64,000 nucleotides of DNA from Paenibacillus algorifonticola (GCF_000971975.1 NZ_LAQO01000003.1:111181-175180), one strand, 5' to 3'; shown: positions 49,030 to 59,047, counted from the first letter of the stretch. Made by a program: numbers and translations. The notes: generated from the letters alone by a model not told the origin.

Positions 49030-50424
49030 ATGGACGTAGTAGAATTAGCACGCCTTCAGTTTGCAACAACAACGATCCTTCATTTTGTCTTTGTCCCCAT
49101 ATCCATAGGTTTGTCTTTGCTTGTGGCTATCATGGAAACGATGTACGTCATTACAAAAAAAGAATTGTACAAGAAGATGACGAAATTTTGGGCGCATTTT
49201 CTGTTGATCAACTTTGCTGTTGGCGTCGTTACTGGTATTTTGCAGGAATTTCAATTCGGGATGAACTGGTCTGACTTTTCACGCTTTGTTGGGGATGTGT
49301 TTGGGACTCCTCTAGCCATTGAAGCGCTTCTAGCTTTTTTTCTGGAATCTACCTTTATCGGACTATGGGTATTCGGCTGGGATCGCTTATCGAAGGGAGT
49401 CCATCTCGCCTGCATGTGGCTGGTATCGATTGGAACGATGTTATCTGCATTCTGGATTCTGACGGCGAACTCATTCATGCAGCGTCCCGTCGGATTTGCT
49501 TTGAATAACGGTCGAGCGGAAATGGTCGATTTCTGGGCGCTTGTAACGAACGAACAAGTGCTTTGGGAGTTTCCGCATACTCTGTTTGCAGCCTTTGCAA
49601 CAGGCGCATTTCTGATTGCAGGGATCAGCGCATGGAAGCTGCTGCGTAAAAAGGATATGGCGTTCTTTAAGCCATCCTTTACTTTAAGTATCATCGTCGC
49701 CTTTATATCGTCCATAGCCATCGCACTATTCGGCCATGGTCAGGCTCAATTTTTGGTGGAGACACAGCCTATGAAGATGGCTGCCAGCGAAGGTTTATGG
49801 GAAACGAGCAGTGATCCCGCACCTTGGACCATTATTGCAGGCATTGATCCGGATAAGCAGGAGAATTCGTTTGAGCTTAAAGTGCCTTACCTTCTCAGCT
49901 ATCTCTCTTACAACCAATTTTCAGGCTCGGTTATCGGGATTAAAGAGCTTCAAGCTCGTTATGAGGCAGAGTATGGACCCGGAAATTATATTCCGCCTGT
50001 ACGCACAACCTTCTGGAGCTTTCGCATTATGATCGCTTGCGGCAGTGCCATGATTTTATTAGGACTTTATGGAGCCTATCTTGCAGTGCGCAAAAAGCTT
50101 GAACAGTCAAATAAGCTGTTTATGCGCGTGATGATGTTTGCAATCGCTCTGCCGTTTATCGCGAATACCTCCGGCTGGATTATGACCGAGGTAGGGCGTC
50201 AGCCATGGACGGTATTCGGACTTCTCCAAACGAAGGATTCCGTCTCTACGACAACGAGTGCGGGGGAAGTGTTGTTTTCCTTCATTTTATTTACCGTGCT
50301 TTATGTGATTTTATTGGGCGTCCTGGCTTTTCTGTTTGTTCGCGAAGCGCGCAAAGGGCCGTATGCAACCCATGAGCCTGAGATCGCCCTGCAGGATCCA
50401 TATCAATTCAAGGAAGGGGTCTGA
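49030..50424 (+). CDS. cydA: Cytochrome bd quinol oxidase subunit I
   Basis: 464 residues, about nine membrane helices. The quinol-site motif GRQPW (TEVGRQPWTVFG) and the haem-ligand His near the N-terminus (TILHFVFVPISIG) are visible. Its length means a short Q-loop, as in Bacillus. It oxidises menaquinol and reduces oxygen with subunit II. AGAGGTAACCACCTAG precedes ATG. First gene of cydABDC. High oxygen affinity fits low-oxygen growth. Confidence 0.96.
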   Translation: MDVVELARLQFATTTILHFVFVPISIGLSLLVAIMETMYVITKKELYKKMTKFWAHFLLINFAVGVVTGILQEFQFGMNWSDFSRFVGDVFGTPLAIEALLAFFLESTFIGLWVFGWDRLSKGVHLACMWLVSIGTMLSAFWILTANSFMQRPVGFALNNGRAEMVDFWALVTNEQVLWEFPHTLFAAFATGAFLIAGISAWKLLRKKDMAFFKPSFTLSIIVAFISSIAIALFGHGQAQFLVETQPMKMAASEGLWETSSDPAPWTIIAGIDPDKQENSFELKVPYLLSYLSYNQFSGSVIGIKELQARYEAEYGPGNYIPPVRTTFWSFRIMIACGSAMILLGLYGAYLAVRKKLEQSNKLFMRVMMFAIALPFIANTSGWIMTEVGRQPWTVFGLLQTKDSVSTTTSAGEVLFSFILFTVLYVILLGVLAFLFVREARKGPYATHEPEIALQDPYQFKEGV

Positions 50425-50426
50425 CG

Positions 50427-51440
50427 ATGTCGCTCAGTGATTTGTGGTTTTTGTTGATTGCCGTGTTATTTACAGGTTTTTTCTTTCTAGAGGGCTTTGA
50501 CTTTGGCGTTGGTATGGCAACAGGCCTGTTGAGTCGCAATGATATGCAAAAAAGAGTGCTTATCAACACCATTGGTCCCTTCTGGGATGCAAATGAGGTA
50601 TGGCTGATTACGGCCGCCGGGGCTATGTTTGCTGCTTTTCCGCATTGGTATGCTACGATGTTCAGTGGCTATTATGTCCTGTTTACGCTTATTTTGATAG
50701 CACTGATTTTTAGAGGAGTCGCGTTTGAGTTTCGTGGAAAGGTGGACCATTCGTGGTGGAGAAAGACGTGGGATGTAGCCATTCTGTTTGGAAGCAGTGT
50801 TCCTCCGCTGTTGTTCGGTGTTATGTTTGCTGGGCTGATCAAGGGGATGCCAATTGGAGAGGACATGGAGATGCGGTCTGGATTCACGGACGTTGTGAAC
50901 GGCTACAGCTTATGGGCAGGCATTACGATTGTCGGTTTGTGTCTGCTGCATGGCCTTACATTCATTTCCCTGCGGACAATGGGAGAACTGCGAGAGCGTT
51001 CCCGCCATATGGCGGCTAAATTTTTACCCGTGCAAGCTGTTTTGTTAGCTGTACTTGTGGTATGGACCTATTTCGTCACTGATTTATTTGAACGCCGTGG
51101 GGGCTTATTGCTGGTATTTGTCATGATAGGCGTGCTTGCGGTGCTGCTTGCCGGATTGTTCCTGAAGTGGAGACGGGAAGGCTGGGCCTTCTGCATGACG
51201 GGGCTGTTGATTTTGCTGACGTTTGGATCGTTTTTTGTTGGACTTTTCCCTCGGTTCATGATCAGCTCGATTAATACGGCGTTTGATCTGACGCTTTATA
51301 ACGCCGCTTCCAGTGCTTATACATTAAAAGCAATGACGATTGTGGCAGCTACGCTCCTTCCCCTTGTACTGGCTTACCAAGCCTGGAGCTACTTTGTCTT
51401 CCATAAACGTGTCAGCGAGAAGGAGCATTTGGAATACTAA
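50427..51440 (+). CDS. cydB: Cytochrome bd quinol oxidase subunit II
   Basis: 337 residues with about eight membrane helices. N-terminus FFLEGFDFGVGM and GPFWDANEVWLI are family signatures. ATG lies 2 bases after the cydA stop, with GGAAGGGG ahead, and its own stop overlaps the next ATG (TAATG). Confidence 0.95.
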   Translation: MSLSDLWFLLIAVLFTGFFFLEGFDFGVGMATGLLSRNDMQKRVLINTIGPFWDANEVWLITAAGAMFAAFPHWYATMFSGYYVLFTLILIALIFRGVAFEFRGKVDHSWWRKTWDVAILFGSSVPPLLFGVMFAGLIKGMPIGEDMEMRSGFTDVVNGYSLWAGITIVGLCLLHGLTFISLRTMGELRERSRHMAAKFLPVQAVLLAVLVVWTYFVTDLFERRGGLLLVFVMIGVLAVLLAGLFLKWRREGWAFCMTGLLILLTFGSFFVGLFPRFMISSINTAFDLTLYNAASSAYTLKAMTIVAATLLPLVLAYQAWSYFVFHKRVSEKEHLEY

Positions 51441-53194
51441 TGGACAGGGCATGGTTTCAGTTAAAGGGAATCCAGCTGCATATGCTGCTGCTGACTGTGC
51501 TTTCCCTTCTTCAAGGAGCAGCCATTATAGGTCAAGCCACCTTTTTGGCGAAAGCTATTACTTTGTTATTTGAAAATAAGCCGCTAGATCAAGCAACTCA
51601 GCCGTTGCTCCTGTTTTTAATAAGCTTCGTGGCTCGCCACACTTTCGTCTGGCTTCAGCGGAGGCTTTCCGGCGGCTTCGCGGAAAAAACAGCTGAAGTC
51701 ATTCGGCAGCAACTGCTTGTGGCGATATTCGGGCATGGTCCAAGCTTTGCAGCGAAGCAGGGGAGTGGGCGTCTGGTAACGCTGGTGTTGGATGGCGTGG
51801 ATCGTTTTCGTACGTATTTGGAACTGTCGATTTCCCGTATGATTGATATGCTCTGTGTTACGGTTCTACTTTTGCTGTGGGTTTACAGGCTGGATATGAT
51901 ATCGGGAATTATTCTGATGTGTACGCTTCCGATACTTATCGGTTTTTTCATTCTGCTCGGGTTCGCGGCAAGGAAGCAGGCTGACAAGCAATGGCGTGCT
52001 CACCGGATGCTGTCGCATCATTTCACAGATTCCTTGCGGGGCCTGTTGACGCTGCGCTTTCTGAAACGGAGCAGAGCACATAGCGAGACGGTTGGAAATG
52101 TCAGCAATCAATACAGGGTGTCGACCATGCGGACGCTTCGTGTGGCATTCCTTTCGTCTTTTGCCCTTGATTTCTTCAGTATGCTATCGGTTGCTTTTGT
52201 CGCAGTAGGCTTGGGCATTCGTTTGGTAAATGGCAATCTCGGACTCGAGGTTGCGCTGGCCGTGCTCTTGATCGCACCCGAATATTTCACACCCATTAAG
52301 CTGCTAGGTACGGATTATCATGCTTCTCTCGACGGAAAAGAAGCCTGGGGCACGATCCGCTCTATTGTTAGCTCCAAAAAACAACCCGAACAAGAGCAGG
52401 AAGACAAACCTGCTTGTATATTAGCAGAGCAAAAAGAAGAGCTGACCATGGAGCTTTCCAGCATCCAGGTTGCGGGCGAAGCGGGGACTTTTCTGCTGAA
52501 GGAAGTGTCCATACAGCTTCCGCAAAATGTTACCCGAATTGGCATTGTTGGGGCCAGCGGGGCTGGAAAAACGACTCTTCTTGGTTTGCTGAGCGGATTT
52601 ATTGAACCGGATGGCGGTGACTTTTGGGTGAACAACGTACGGATGAGCGGAAGTGTCAGAGAAGAATGGCGACGCCAAGTGGCCTACATTCCGCAGCATC
52701 CCCACCTGTTCAGTCAATCGCTCACTGACAATGTCCGTTTCTATGCTCCTGATGCTACACGGGAACAGGTTGAGGGAGTGATAGACGCGGTTGGACTACG
52801 TTCCTTGGTCGATCAGCTTCAGGGAAGCGATTCGAAAATTGGAGAGGGCGGAAGAGTGCTAAGCGGGGGGCAGGCACAACGTGTTGCATTGGCTCGTGCG
52901 CTTCTAAGTAGCCGTCCCGTCATTTTGCTCGATGAGCCAACAGCCCATCTTGACATTGAGACTGAATACGAATTAAAGCAGATGATGTTAACTATTCTGA
53001 AAGAAAGAAAGGTGTTTATGGCAACGCACCGTCTGCACTGGATGCCAGAGATGGAATTTATTCTGGTACTGGAGCAAGGCAACCTTGCAGAAAGCGGAAC
53101 ACACGAGCAGTTAATGGAGCAGCAAGGCGTCTATTATAATTTGATGATACAGGGCTTGGGAGAGGGTGAGGCGAATGGCTATGAGGGGGGATGA
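51440..53194 (+). CDS. cydD: CydD-type ABC exporter subunit for bd oxidase assembly
   Basis: 584 residues: six membrane helices (about 1-300) and an ATPase domain with Walker A GASGAGKTT, signature LSGGQAQRVALARAL and Walker B VILLDEPTAHLD. With CydC it exports cysteine/glutathione-like thiols or binds haem, needed to build cytochrome bd. It overlaps cydB by one base and the next gene by 20. Confidence 0.94.
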   Translation: MDRAWFQLKGIQLHMLLLTVLSLLQGAAIIGQATFLAKAITLLFENKPLDQATQPLLLFLISFVARHTFVWLQRRLSGGFAEKTAEVIRQQLLVAIFGHGPSFAAKQGSGRLVTLVLDGVDRFRTYLELSISRMIDMLCVTVLLLLWVYRLDMISGIILMCTLPILIGFFILLGFAARKQADKQWRAHRMLSHHFTDSLRGLLTLRFLKRSRAHSETVGNVSNQYRVSTMRTLRVAFLSSFALDFFSMLSVAFVAVGLGIRLVNGNLGLEVALAVLLIAPEYFTPIKLLGTDYHASLDGKEAWGTIRSIVSSKKQPEQEQEDKPACILAEQKEELTMELSSIQVAGEAGTFLLKEVSIQLPQNVTRIGIVGASGAGKTTLLGLLSGFIEPDGGDFWVNNVRMSGSVREEWRRQVAYIPQHPHLFSQSLTDNVRFYAPDATREQVEGVIDAVGLRSLVDQLQGSDSKIGEGGRVLSGGQAQRVALARALLSSRPVILLDEPTAHLDIETEYELKQMMLTILKERKVFMATHRLHWMPEMEFILVLEQGNLAESGTHEQLMEQQGVYYNLMIQGLGEGEANGYEGG

Positions 53195-54953
53195 CCATCA
53201 ACAAAAAGGATGGCTGCTGCCTTATCTGAGACAGCATGTTTGGACCTTTACAGCCGCACTTTTACTCGGTGCTTTGGCACTTTGCTGTGCAGGTGCACTG
53301 CTGTTCACTTCGGGCTATCTGATCTCACGCTCGGCATTAAGACCTGAAAATATTTTGATGGTGTATGTGCCGATTGTTCTTGTCCGCACCTTTGGCTTTG
53401 GCAAAGCTATCATTCAATATGTGGAGAGACTGACTGGTCATGATGCGGCACTTCGCGTATTATCACGCATGCGTGTTCGATTGTATCGCGCCTTGGAGCC
53501 GCAGGCGCTGCAGCTCCAAACCCGGTTTCGCACAGGAGATTTACTAGGGCTGCTAGCGGAGGATATCGAAAAGCTTCAGAATGGTTATCTAAAATTCCTG
53601 CTTCCTTCCTTAACTTCCGTCCTTATTTATGCTGCAGGAATAGCCGCATTGGGACGTCTGGATCGTATGCTCGCACTTATGATGGCACTATATTGCGGCT
53701 TTTTGCTATTTCTATTACCTTGCATGGCTTTGATGGCATCGCTGAGGCAAAGGCGCAGAGCAAAGCAAGTCCGTAGCGAAGCTTATCAGGAACTGACCGA
53801 TGCAATGTTTGGCATGTCCGACTGGATTCTTAGCGGCCGAATTCAGCCGTTTCTGCAAGCCTTTTTCAAAAAGCAGGAATCCTCTTCGCAGATAGAGAAC
53901 TCGCTTCGGCGCAACGAATGGCGGATAAATTGGATTTCCCAGTGCGGTATAGGTGTTGCGGTCATTATTATGACGTTATGGGCAGGATGGTTAGCAGAGG
54001 CAGGAACGATTCATGTGACGTGGATAGCCGCGTTGGCACTTATTGCCTTTCCGCTTCTAGAGGCCATGGTACGAGCAGCAGGGGCAGTAGCTCAATTGCC
54101 GGAATACCAGACTTCACTTAAGCGTCTGCAGGCTATAGAAAATGTACATTCAACGGATGCTCGCATTTTTACATATTCCCCTGCTCCTCAGCTTTCAAGT
54201 GTATTGCCGGAAGAAGGAGTACTTGACCTGCAGGGAGTAAGTTTTCGTTATTCTCATTCACGGGAATGGGCCGTTCATGATATTTCTTTACAGCTTCCTC
54301 AAGGAGGGAAAATCGCAATTCTAGGACGCAGTGGCTCCGGAAAATCGACATTATTGAATCTGATTCAAGGAGAATTACAGCCTGATGAGGGCAGCGTTAA
54401 GGTGAACGGTATTCCTGTAAATGCCGAAGACGGAAATTTGAATTCGTTCTCCGTATTAAATCAGAATCCGTATCTGTTTGATACTTCGGTTGCCAATAAT
54501 ATAAGACTTGGACGCCCGGAAGCTAGCGATGAGGAGGTACGTATGGTTACCGAGCAGGTGCGTTTGAATAAGCTGATCGAGTCTCTTCCAGACGGGTATA
54601 ATACAAGGATGGAAGAAACAGGCCTTCGTTTTTCAGGAGGTGAAAAGCAAAGAATCGCGCTCGCACGTATCTTACTGCAAAACCATCCGATTGTACTTCT
54701 GGATGAACCAACTGTTGGGCTTGATCCAAGGAATGAGCGCGAGCTTATGCGGACCGTATTCCGCGTTCTGCATGGAAAAACGGTCGTTTGGGTCACCCAT
54801 CATCTGAGCGGTATGGAAGAGATGGATGAAGTGATTTTTATGGATCAAGGCAGTATCAGCATGCGAGGCACGCATGAGCAGCTTATGAGGGGAAATCTGC
54901 GATATCGCAAGCTTTACGAATTAGACTGTCCGTTACAGAAGCGAGTATGGTAA
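53175..54953 (+). CDS. cydC: CydC-type ABC exporter subunit for bd oxidase assembly
   Basis: 592 residues: membrane domain (FGFGKAIIQYVERLTGHDAALR is a typical CydC/D stretch) and ATPase domain with Walker A GRSGSGKST, signature FSGGEKQRIALARIL, Walker B IVLLDEPTVGLD. ATG 53175 has GGGAGAGGGTGAGG upstream; GTG 53166 is the alternative. Last gene of the cyd operon, followed by a strong terminator. Confidence 0.94.
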   Translation: MAMRGDDHQQKGWLLPYLRQHVWTFTAALLLGALALCCAGALLFTSGYLISRSALRPENILMVYVPIVLVRTFGFGKAIIQYVERLTGHDAALRVLSRMRVRLYRALEPQALQLQTRFRTGDLLGLLAEDIEKLQNGYLKFLLPSLTSVLIYAAGIAALGRLDRMLALMMALYCGFLLFLLPCMALMASLRQRRRAKQVRSEAYQELTDAMFGMSDWILSGRIQPFLQAFFKKQESSSQIENSLRRNEWRINWISQCGIGVAVIIMTLWAGWLAEAGTIHVTWIAALALIAFPLLEAMVRAAGAVAQLPEYQTSLKRLQAIENVHSTDARIFTYSPAPQLSSVLPEEGVLDLQGVSFRYSHSREWAVHDISLQLPQGGKIAILGRSGSGKSTLLNLIQGELQPDEGSVKVNGIPVNAEDGNLNSFSVLNQNPYLFDTSVANNIRLGRPEASDEEVRMVTEQVRLNKLIESLPDGYNTRMEETGLRFSGGEKQRIALARILLQNHPIVLLDEPTVGLDPRNERELMRTVFRVLHGKTVVWVTHHLSGMEEMDEVIFMDQGSISMRGTHEQLMRGNLRYRKLYELDCPLQKRVW

Positions 54954-54994
54954 AAATCGAATAGATAATCAACTTTCAATACGGTTACGGTCAT

Positions 54995-55034
54995 AGCAAA
55001 AAACAACTCAAGGCTGTTTGAGTTGTTTTTTGCT
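54995..55034 (+). terminator. Terminator of the cyd operon
   Basis: AGCAAAAAACAACTCAA and TTGAGTTGTTTTTTGCT form a perfect 17-bp stem around GGCTGT, with the T-run in the 3' arm. It can also work on the other strand. Confidence 0.93.
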
Positions 55035-55143
55035 TGCGTTCCCACTTGAAATTCACATTTTCCATATGGCTCTTTTGAGTCATACGGAAAAATGCCTACA
55101 TTTGTTAAAATAAATGAATAAACTATGGCGGGTAGGTGAAAAA

Positions 55144-55521
55144 TTGCGAACAGTAGTGAAAGTGACAGCGGTGGTAGGTTTAATTTGTACATTTCTGGTA
55201 GGTTGTTCTGCCTCTGCTACCACTCCTATTGATCCGGCAGCCCTTGATGCAACTTTGACGACGGAGCCAACTGCCCCATCTGCAGGAACTCCCATTAAGC
55301 TGAGAGCAGAGTTTACAGGAGCTGAGCTTTCCAAATCATCGGGATTGACGTTTGAAATTCGGGTGGATGATAACCAGGCGTTAGTAGAGGCTGAAAAAGG
55401 AGGGAGCAACACATTTGACGGGGTATACACCTTTTCAAAATCGGGAACTTACGAGGTTTATTTGCATTTGTATACCGAGGATATTCATTTAACGAAAAAG
55501 AAGCAGGTTGTGGTTCAATGA
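55144..55521 (+). CDS. YtkA/FixH-like lipoprotein, first gene of the nos-like operon
   Basis: 125 residues. TTG 55144 follows GGTAGGTG and gives a good lipoprotein signal (LICTFLVGC). The longer frame from ATG 55114 has no ribosome site. The mature domain is a small beta sandwich (PSAGTPIKLRAEFTGAEL, TFEIRVDD, SGTYEVYLHLYTED), as in YtkA/FixH-type proteins linked to copper or oxidase assembly. Its stop overlaps the nosD start (ATGA). A relative occurs at 59048. Confidence 0.75.
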   Translation: MRTVVKVTAVVGLICTFLVGCSASATTPIDPAALDATLTTEPTAPSAGTPIKLRAEFTGAELSKSSGLTFEIRVDDNQALVEAEKGGSNTFDGVYTFSKSGTYEVYLHLYTEDIHLTKKKQVVVQ

Positions 55522-56855
55522 AGAACGTTCAAAAATGGATATTGGTGTTTCTATTGGGTGTTTTGTCCTTTATTTGCTTAACACCTTCCATAAAAGCGGA
55601 GGATCGAGCGAGAGATTTGCAGTCCCTCATTAATGAAGCACAGGCAGGCGCTACGATTATTCTAGCGCAAGGCATATATGAGGGACCCGTAATCATTGAT
55701 AAGCCCCTTCAATTGGAGGCGAGGTCAGGGGAAGAGGTTACAATCACCAATAATTCCGATAAACCCGCCATCCAAATCAATGCTGATGACGTGGCGTTAA
55801 CCAGAATCACAATCCGCGATGAGCAGATTAAGAAGCAGCCTACTGTGCTAATTCAGGCAGACGGAGTGTTATTGGATCAGCTGCAGATCCATACGGGCTC
55901 CTTCGGCATTAAGATGAGGAAGGCTAATCATGGCGAGGTGCGAAATTCGAGCATTGTATGGGCAGGGGTTGTTTCCAATCGACCGCTCAAGCTGTCCGAC
56001 AAAGGCAACGGAATGGATCTGTATGAATCGAACGGCAATACGTTTTATGGAAATACCGTCATAGCTATGCATGATGGCATCTATATGGAGAACAGCGACA
56101 ACAATTTGGTTGAAGAAAATCATTTTGAACGGCTGCGGTATGGCGTGCACTGCATGTATACAAAGGGAACGATTATACGCAATAACATAGGGAGGTTGAA
56201 TATTACCGGAGCTATGGTTATGGCAGCCCGTAAGGTTGAGCTTTCTAACAACCAATTCACGAAGCAGAGCGAGAATGTGAACTCACAGGGAATCCTTTTG
56301 TTTGACGCGCATGAGATAATGATTTTCGACAATCACGTGGAAGGAAATCGTGTTGGACTATACGTGGAGCAATCGACACACAACCGTATTACGAACAATA
56401 GCATTGTTGGAAACTTTATTGGCCTTCAGTTATTAGATGCCGAGAACAACACCATGAGCGGAAATCAGTTTATTGGCAATGTGGCAAGTGCCACGTCTAG
56501 AAACAGTGCCAATAACACACTAGATGGAAACTATTGGGATACTTTTCAAGGCATTGATCTGGACGGGGATGGGAAAAGCGAGATATCTTACGCGATTAAT
56601 CCTTTTTTCCAAAGCCTTGTGAAAGCGAAGCCAGGCTTTCAGCTTTTCTTTCAATCTCCAGGAATGGTCTTTCTTGAAGGGCTTTACCAGTCACAAAGGG
56701 AGCAATGGGCAGTAGATGCTTCTCCTTTAATGAAGCCGACTGAAAATGTTCGATTTGTTATTTCCAAGCACACCTTGCAGCATTCAGCCACTATAGGGGG
56801 CTTACTGCTTTGTCTATCTATTTATTTAATTTATCTGGGGGTAAGAAGAAAATGA
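55518..56855 (+). CDS. nosD: NosD-like copper-site maturation protein
   Basis: 445 residues. Signal peptide (WILVFLLGVLSFICLTPSIKA), then a right-handed parallel beta-helix of repeated N/G/I-rich turns (for example GNTVIAMHDGIYMENSDNNLVEENHF), and a C-terminal membrane helix (LLLCLSIYLIYLGVRRK). This is the layout of NosD, which with NosF and NosY matures the CuZ/sulfide site of nitrous oxide reductase on the outside of the membrane. No nosZ is in the window. Start overlaps the previous stop. Confidence 0.9.
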   Translation: MKNVQKWILVFLLGVLSFICLTPSIKAEDRARDLQSLINEAQAGATIILAQGIYEGPVIIDKPLQLEARSGEEVTITNNSDKPAIQINADDVALTRITIRDEQIKKQPTVLIQADGVLLDQLQIHTGSFGIKMRKANHGEVRNSSIVWAGVVSNRPLKLSDKGNGMDLYESNGNTFYGNTVIAMHDGIYMENSDNNLVEENHFERLRYGVHCMYTKGTIIRNNIGRLNITGAMVMAARKVELSNNQFTKQSENVNSQGILLFDAHEIMIFDNHVEGNRVGLYVEQSTHNRITNNSIVGNFIGLQLLDAENNTMSGNQFIGNVASATSRNSANNTLDGNYWDTFQGIDLDGDGKSEISYAINPFFQSLVKAKPGFQLFFQSPGMVFLEGLYQSQREQWAVDASPLMKPTENVRFVISKHTLQHSATIGGLLLCLSIYLIYLGVRRK

Positions 56856-57421
56856 AAATGAAGTCATTTAACGCAATGCTGCTGGTCATGGTTATTGTAC
56901 TGCTAACGAGTGCCTGTGGGGCGAAGGAATATAAGCCGCAGGAGATTAATGAGGAAACCGATAAATGTGTCATTTGTAATATGGCGGTAAAAGATGACCC
57001 CTATGCGACGCAAATCATTACGAAAGATGGGCAATCCTTGAAATTTGATGACATTGGCTGTATGAATGAATGGAAGGTTCAGAATGGAACGGAGACCGTA
57101 GGGGCAGAGTTTGTCAGAGACCATAATAGCGGAAACTGGCTCAAATATGAGACCGCCTATTATGCTTATGATGCTGAATATGTGACCCCTATGGCCTATG
57201 GTGTTATTGCCTTCGAGAGTCAAGCTGCCGCACAAGCGTATATCACGGAACAAGGCAAGGGAGAATTGCTGAGCTCAGCTGATCTGAAGAATCATAAATG
57301 GGAAGTTAACCGCGACATGATGGATATGGAAAATATGGAGATGCACAACGAAAGCATGCACTCCGATGATAGTAAAGAAGAGATGGAAATGGGACATGGA
57401 ACAGAAGGGAAGGACTCGTGA
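56852..57421 (+). CDS. nosL: NosL-like copper lipoprotein
   Basis: 189 residues. ATG 56852 overlaps the nosD stop, with GGGGGTAAGAAG ahead. Lipoprotein signal ends in LLTSAC. The NosL domain has the conserved CVICNMAVKDDPYATQI with Cys and Met for Cu(I), and KFDDIGCMNEW. The C-terminus is unusually rich in Met, His, Glu and Asp (MMDMENMEMHNESMHSDD), a likely extra copper reservoir. It delivers Cu(I) outside the membrane. Confidence 0.92.
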   Translation: MKMKSFNAMLLVMVIVLLTSACGAKEYKPQEINEETDKCVICNMAVKDDPYATQIITKDGQSLKFDDIGCMNEWKVQNGTETVGAEFVRDHNSGNWLKYETAYYAYDAEYVTPMAYGVIAFESQAAAQAYITEQGKGELLSSADLKNHKWEVNRDMMDMENMEMHNESMHSDDSKEEMEMGHGTEGKDS

Positions 57422-58239
57422 TCCAGACTGCGCACATTGCAATAAGGGAAGTGAAGCTAGGGTTTCGCAATCCGTGGGCTTATTCCTTCATGGGACTGTT
57501 TGCTTTATTTATGCTGTGTCTGCTCCTAATCAATGCGCAGGGCTATGTACAAGGCTATTCAGGCATCACAGGAACTACGCTTAATTTAATTTTATACTTA
57601 TTGCCATTAATGTCTTTGCTGCTGGGCTCCTTCTCCTTGACTGCCGAGAAGGAGGACGGAAGCTGGGAGCTGTTATCTGTCTACCCGGTAAGCACATGGT
57701 CCTTTATCATTGGAAAATATGTCGGGCTAGCGATTGTGCTGCTTGTTATCGTTTCGACAGGCTTCGGAACGGCAGGCGTTCTGGGGTTTGCCGCTGGCTC
57801 CGGTTTTGGACTGCTTACTTACTTGCAGCTGCTGGCTTTTTCCAGCAGTGTGGCCTTATTTTTTCTGGCCATTGCTCTATTGATAGGTACGCTAGCAAAA
57901 AATCGCTGGCAGGCATTAACCATCGCCGTAGCGATTTGGTTTTTTGCGATTATTGGCTGGCCTCCGCTGCTCATTGCAGTGCTTGGCTTCATGCCTTATC
58001 CCATGATCAAGCCTATGGTGACGCTGCTTACCTTTCTTAATCCAGCGGAGCTATCCCGTCTATTTACAGTGGTAAAGCTTGGAGGGGGAGCCATTCTCGG
58101 TCCTGAATATTACGAATGGATAAAATGGATCAGACAGGCTGGCGGCAGCTTTAGTTTTGCAGCAGTTGCGCTGTTATGGATAGGAAGTGTAATGGCAGCC
58201 GCACAATTCGTATGGGAGAGGAGGCGCTTGCGTGGCTGA
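57418..58239 (+). CDS. nosY: NosY-like ABC transporter permease
   Basis: 273 residues, about six membrane helices (ABC-2 type): FRNPWAYSFMGLFALFMLCLLLIN, TAEKEDGSWELLSVYPVS typical of NosY. GTG 57418 overlaps the nosL stop (GTGA). It forms the channel of the NosDFY complex thought to export a sulfur species for the copper-sulfide centre. Confidence 0.9.
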   Translation: MIQTAHIAIREVKLGFRNPWAYSFMGLFALFMLCLLLINAQGYVQGYSGITGTTLNLILYLLPLMSLLLGSFSLTAEKEDGSWELLSVYPVSTWSFIIGKYVGLAIVLLVIVSTGFGTAGVLGFAAGSGFGLLTYLQLLAFSSSVALFFLAIALLIGTLAKNRWQALTIAVAIWFFAIIGWPPLLIAVLGFMPYPMIKPMVTLLTFLNPAELSRLFTVVKLGGGAILGPEYYEWIKWIRQAGGSFSFAAVALLWIGSVMAAAQFVWERRRLRG

Positions 58240-58969
58240 ATCGATGGTTAGGCTGGAAGGGATTACAAAAACGATCAAGAAGCAAGTCATTATAGAAGGG
58301 CTTAATCTACAAATAGAAGAAGGCCAAATAGTAGCGTTGTGCGGCGGAAACGGAGCGGGCAAGAGCACGATTCTAAGAATGATTGCAGGCATTTCGCATC
58401 CTGACAGTGGCAGAATTACGGTTGACGGGTTGATGTGGAAAAATAACCGCAAGCGTTATGCGGACCTTATTGGCTATATGCCTGATGATTTTCGCTTTAG
58501 TCAGGGGCTGACAGCCTTCGAAACGCTCTCCTTCTGGGCTGCGCTTCGAGGGATACCACAAACCAGAGTAAAGGAGCTGCTGCAAGAAGTCGGTCTTGAG
58601 GATACGGGGAAAAAATCAGTCTCCAGCTTTTCTAAAGGGATGCGACAGCGCGTACTGTTTGCGCAGGCTTTGCTGGCGAAGCCGCCCGTTGTTTTAATGG
58701 ATGAGCCTACGAATGGGCTTGATCCTTACTGGATCGAATCATTTGTGCGCATGGTTAAAGAAACGGCTGCGAGCGGTCAGACTGTTATCTTCTCCACGCA
58801 CCAGCTTCATGTAGCCGAAGCTCTGGCAGATCGTATTGCTTTGCTAAGAGGAGGGCAAATTGAGCTTGAAGGTACAGCAGCTGATATTCGAGAGCAGCTA
58901 GGCGCAAGCGGTCTGCAGGCTGCCTTCGCTGAATGGTTTGGGCTAACCGGAAAGCTTAACGGCTACTAA
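58232..58969 (+). CDS. nosF: NosF-like ABC transporter ATPase
   Basis: 245 residues: Walker A GGNGAGKST, Q-loop PDDFRFSQ, signature FSKGMRQRVLFAQAL, Walker B VVLMDEPTNGLD, His switch FSTHQ. GTG 58232 overlaps the nosY end by 8 bases. Completes the NosF-NosY-NosD set. Operon order here is lipoprotein, D, L, Y, F. Confidence 0.92.
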   Translation: MAESMVRLEGITKTIKKQVIIEGLNLQIEEGQIVALCGGNGAGKSTILRMIAGISHPDSGRITVDGLMWKNNRKRYADLIGYMPDDFRFSQGLTAFETLSFWAALRGIPQTRVKELLQEVGLEDTGKKSVSSFSKGMRQRVLFAQALLAKPPVVLMDEPTNGLDPYWIESFVRMVKETAASGQTVIFSTHQLHVAEALADRIALLRGGQIELEGTAADIREQLGASGLQAAFAEWFGLTGKLNGY

Positions 58970-58990
58970 TTGTATATGCTATTTCATGCT

Positions 58991-59023
58991 AATAACCCCC
59001 GGACCTTTTGCCGGGGGGTTATT
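58991..59023. terminator. Bidirectional terminator between the nos-like and PepSY operons
   Basis: AATAACCCCCGG and CCGGGGGGTTATT pair around ACCTTTTG; one unpaired G. It lies between convergent transcripts. Confidence 0.88.
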
Positions 59024-59047
59024 GCGTTTAAGTTCGTTTAAGTGTGT

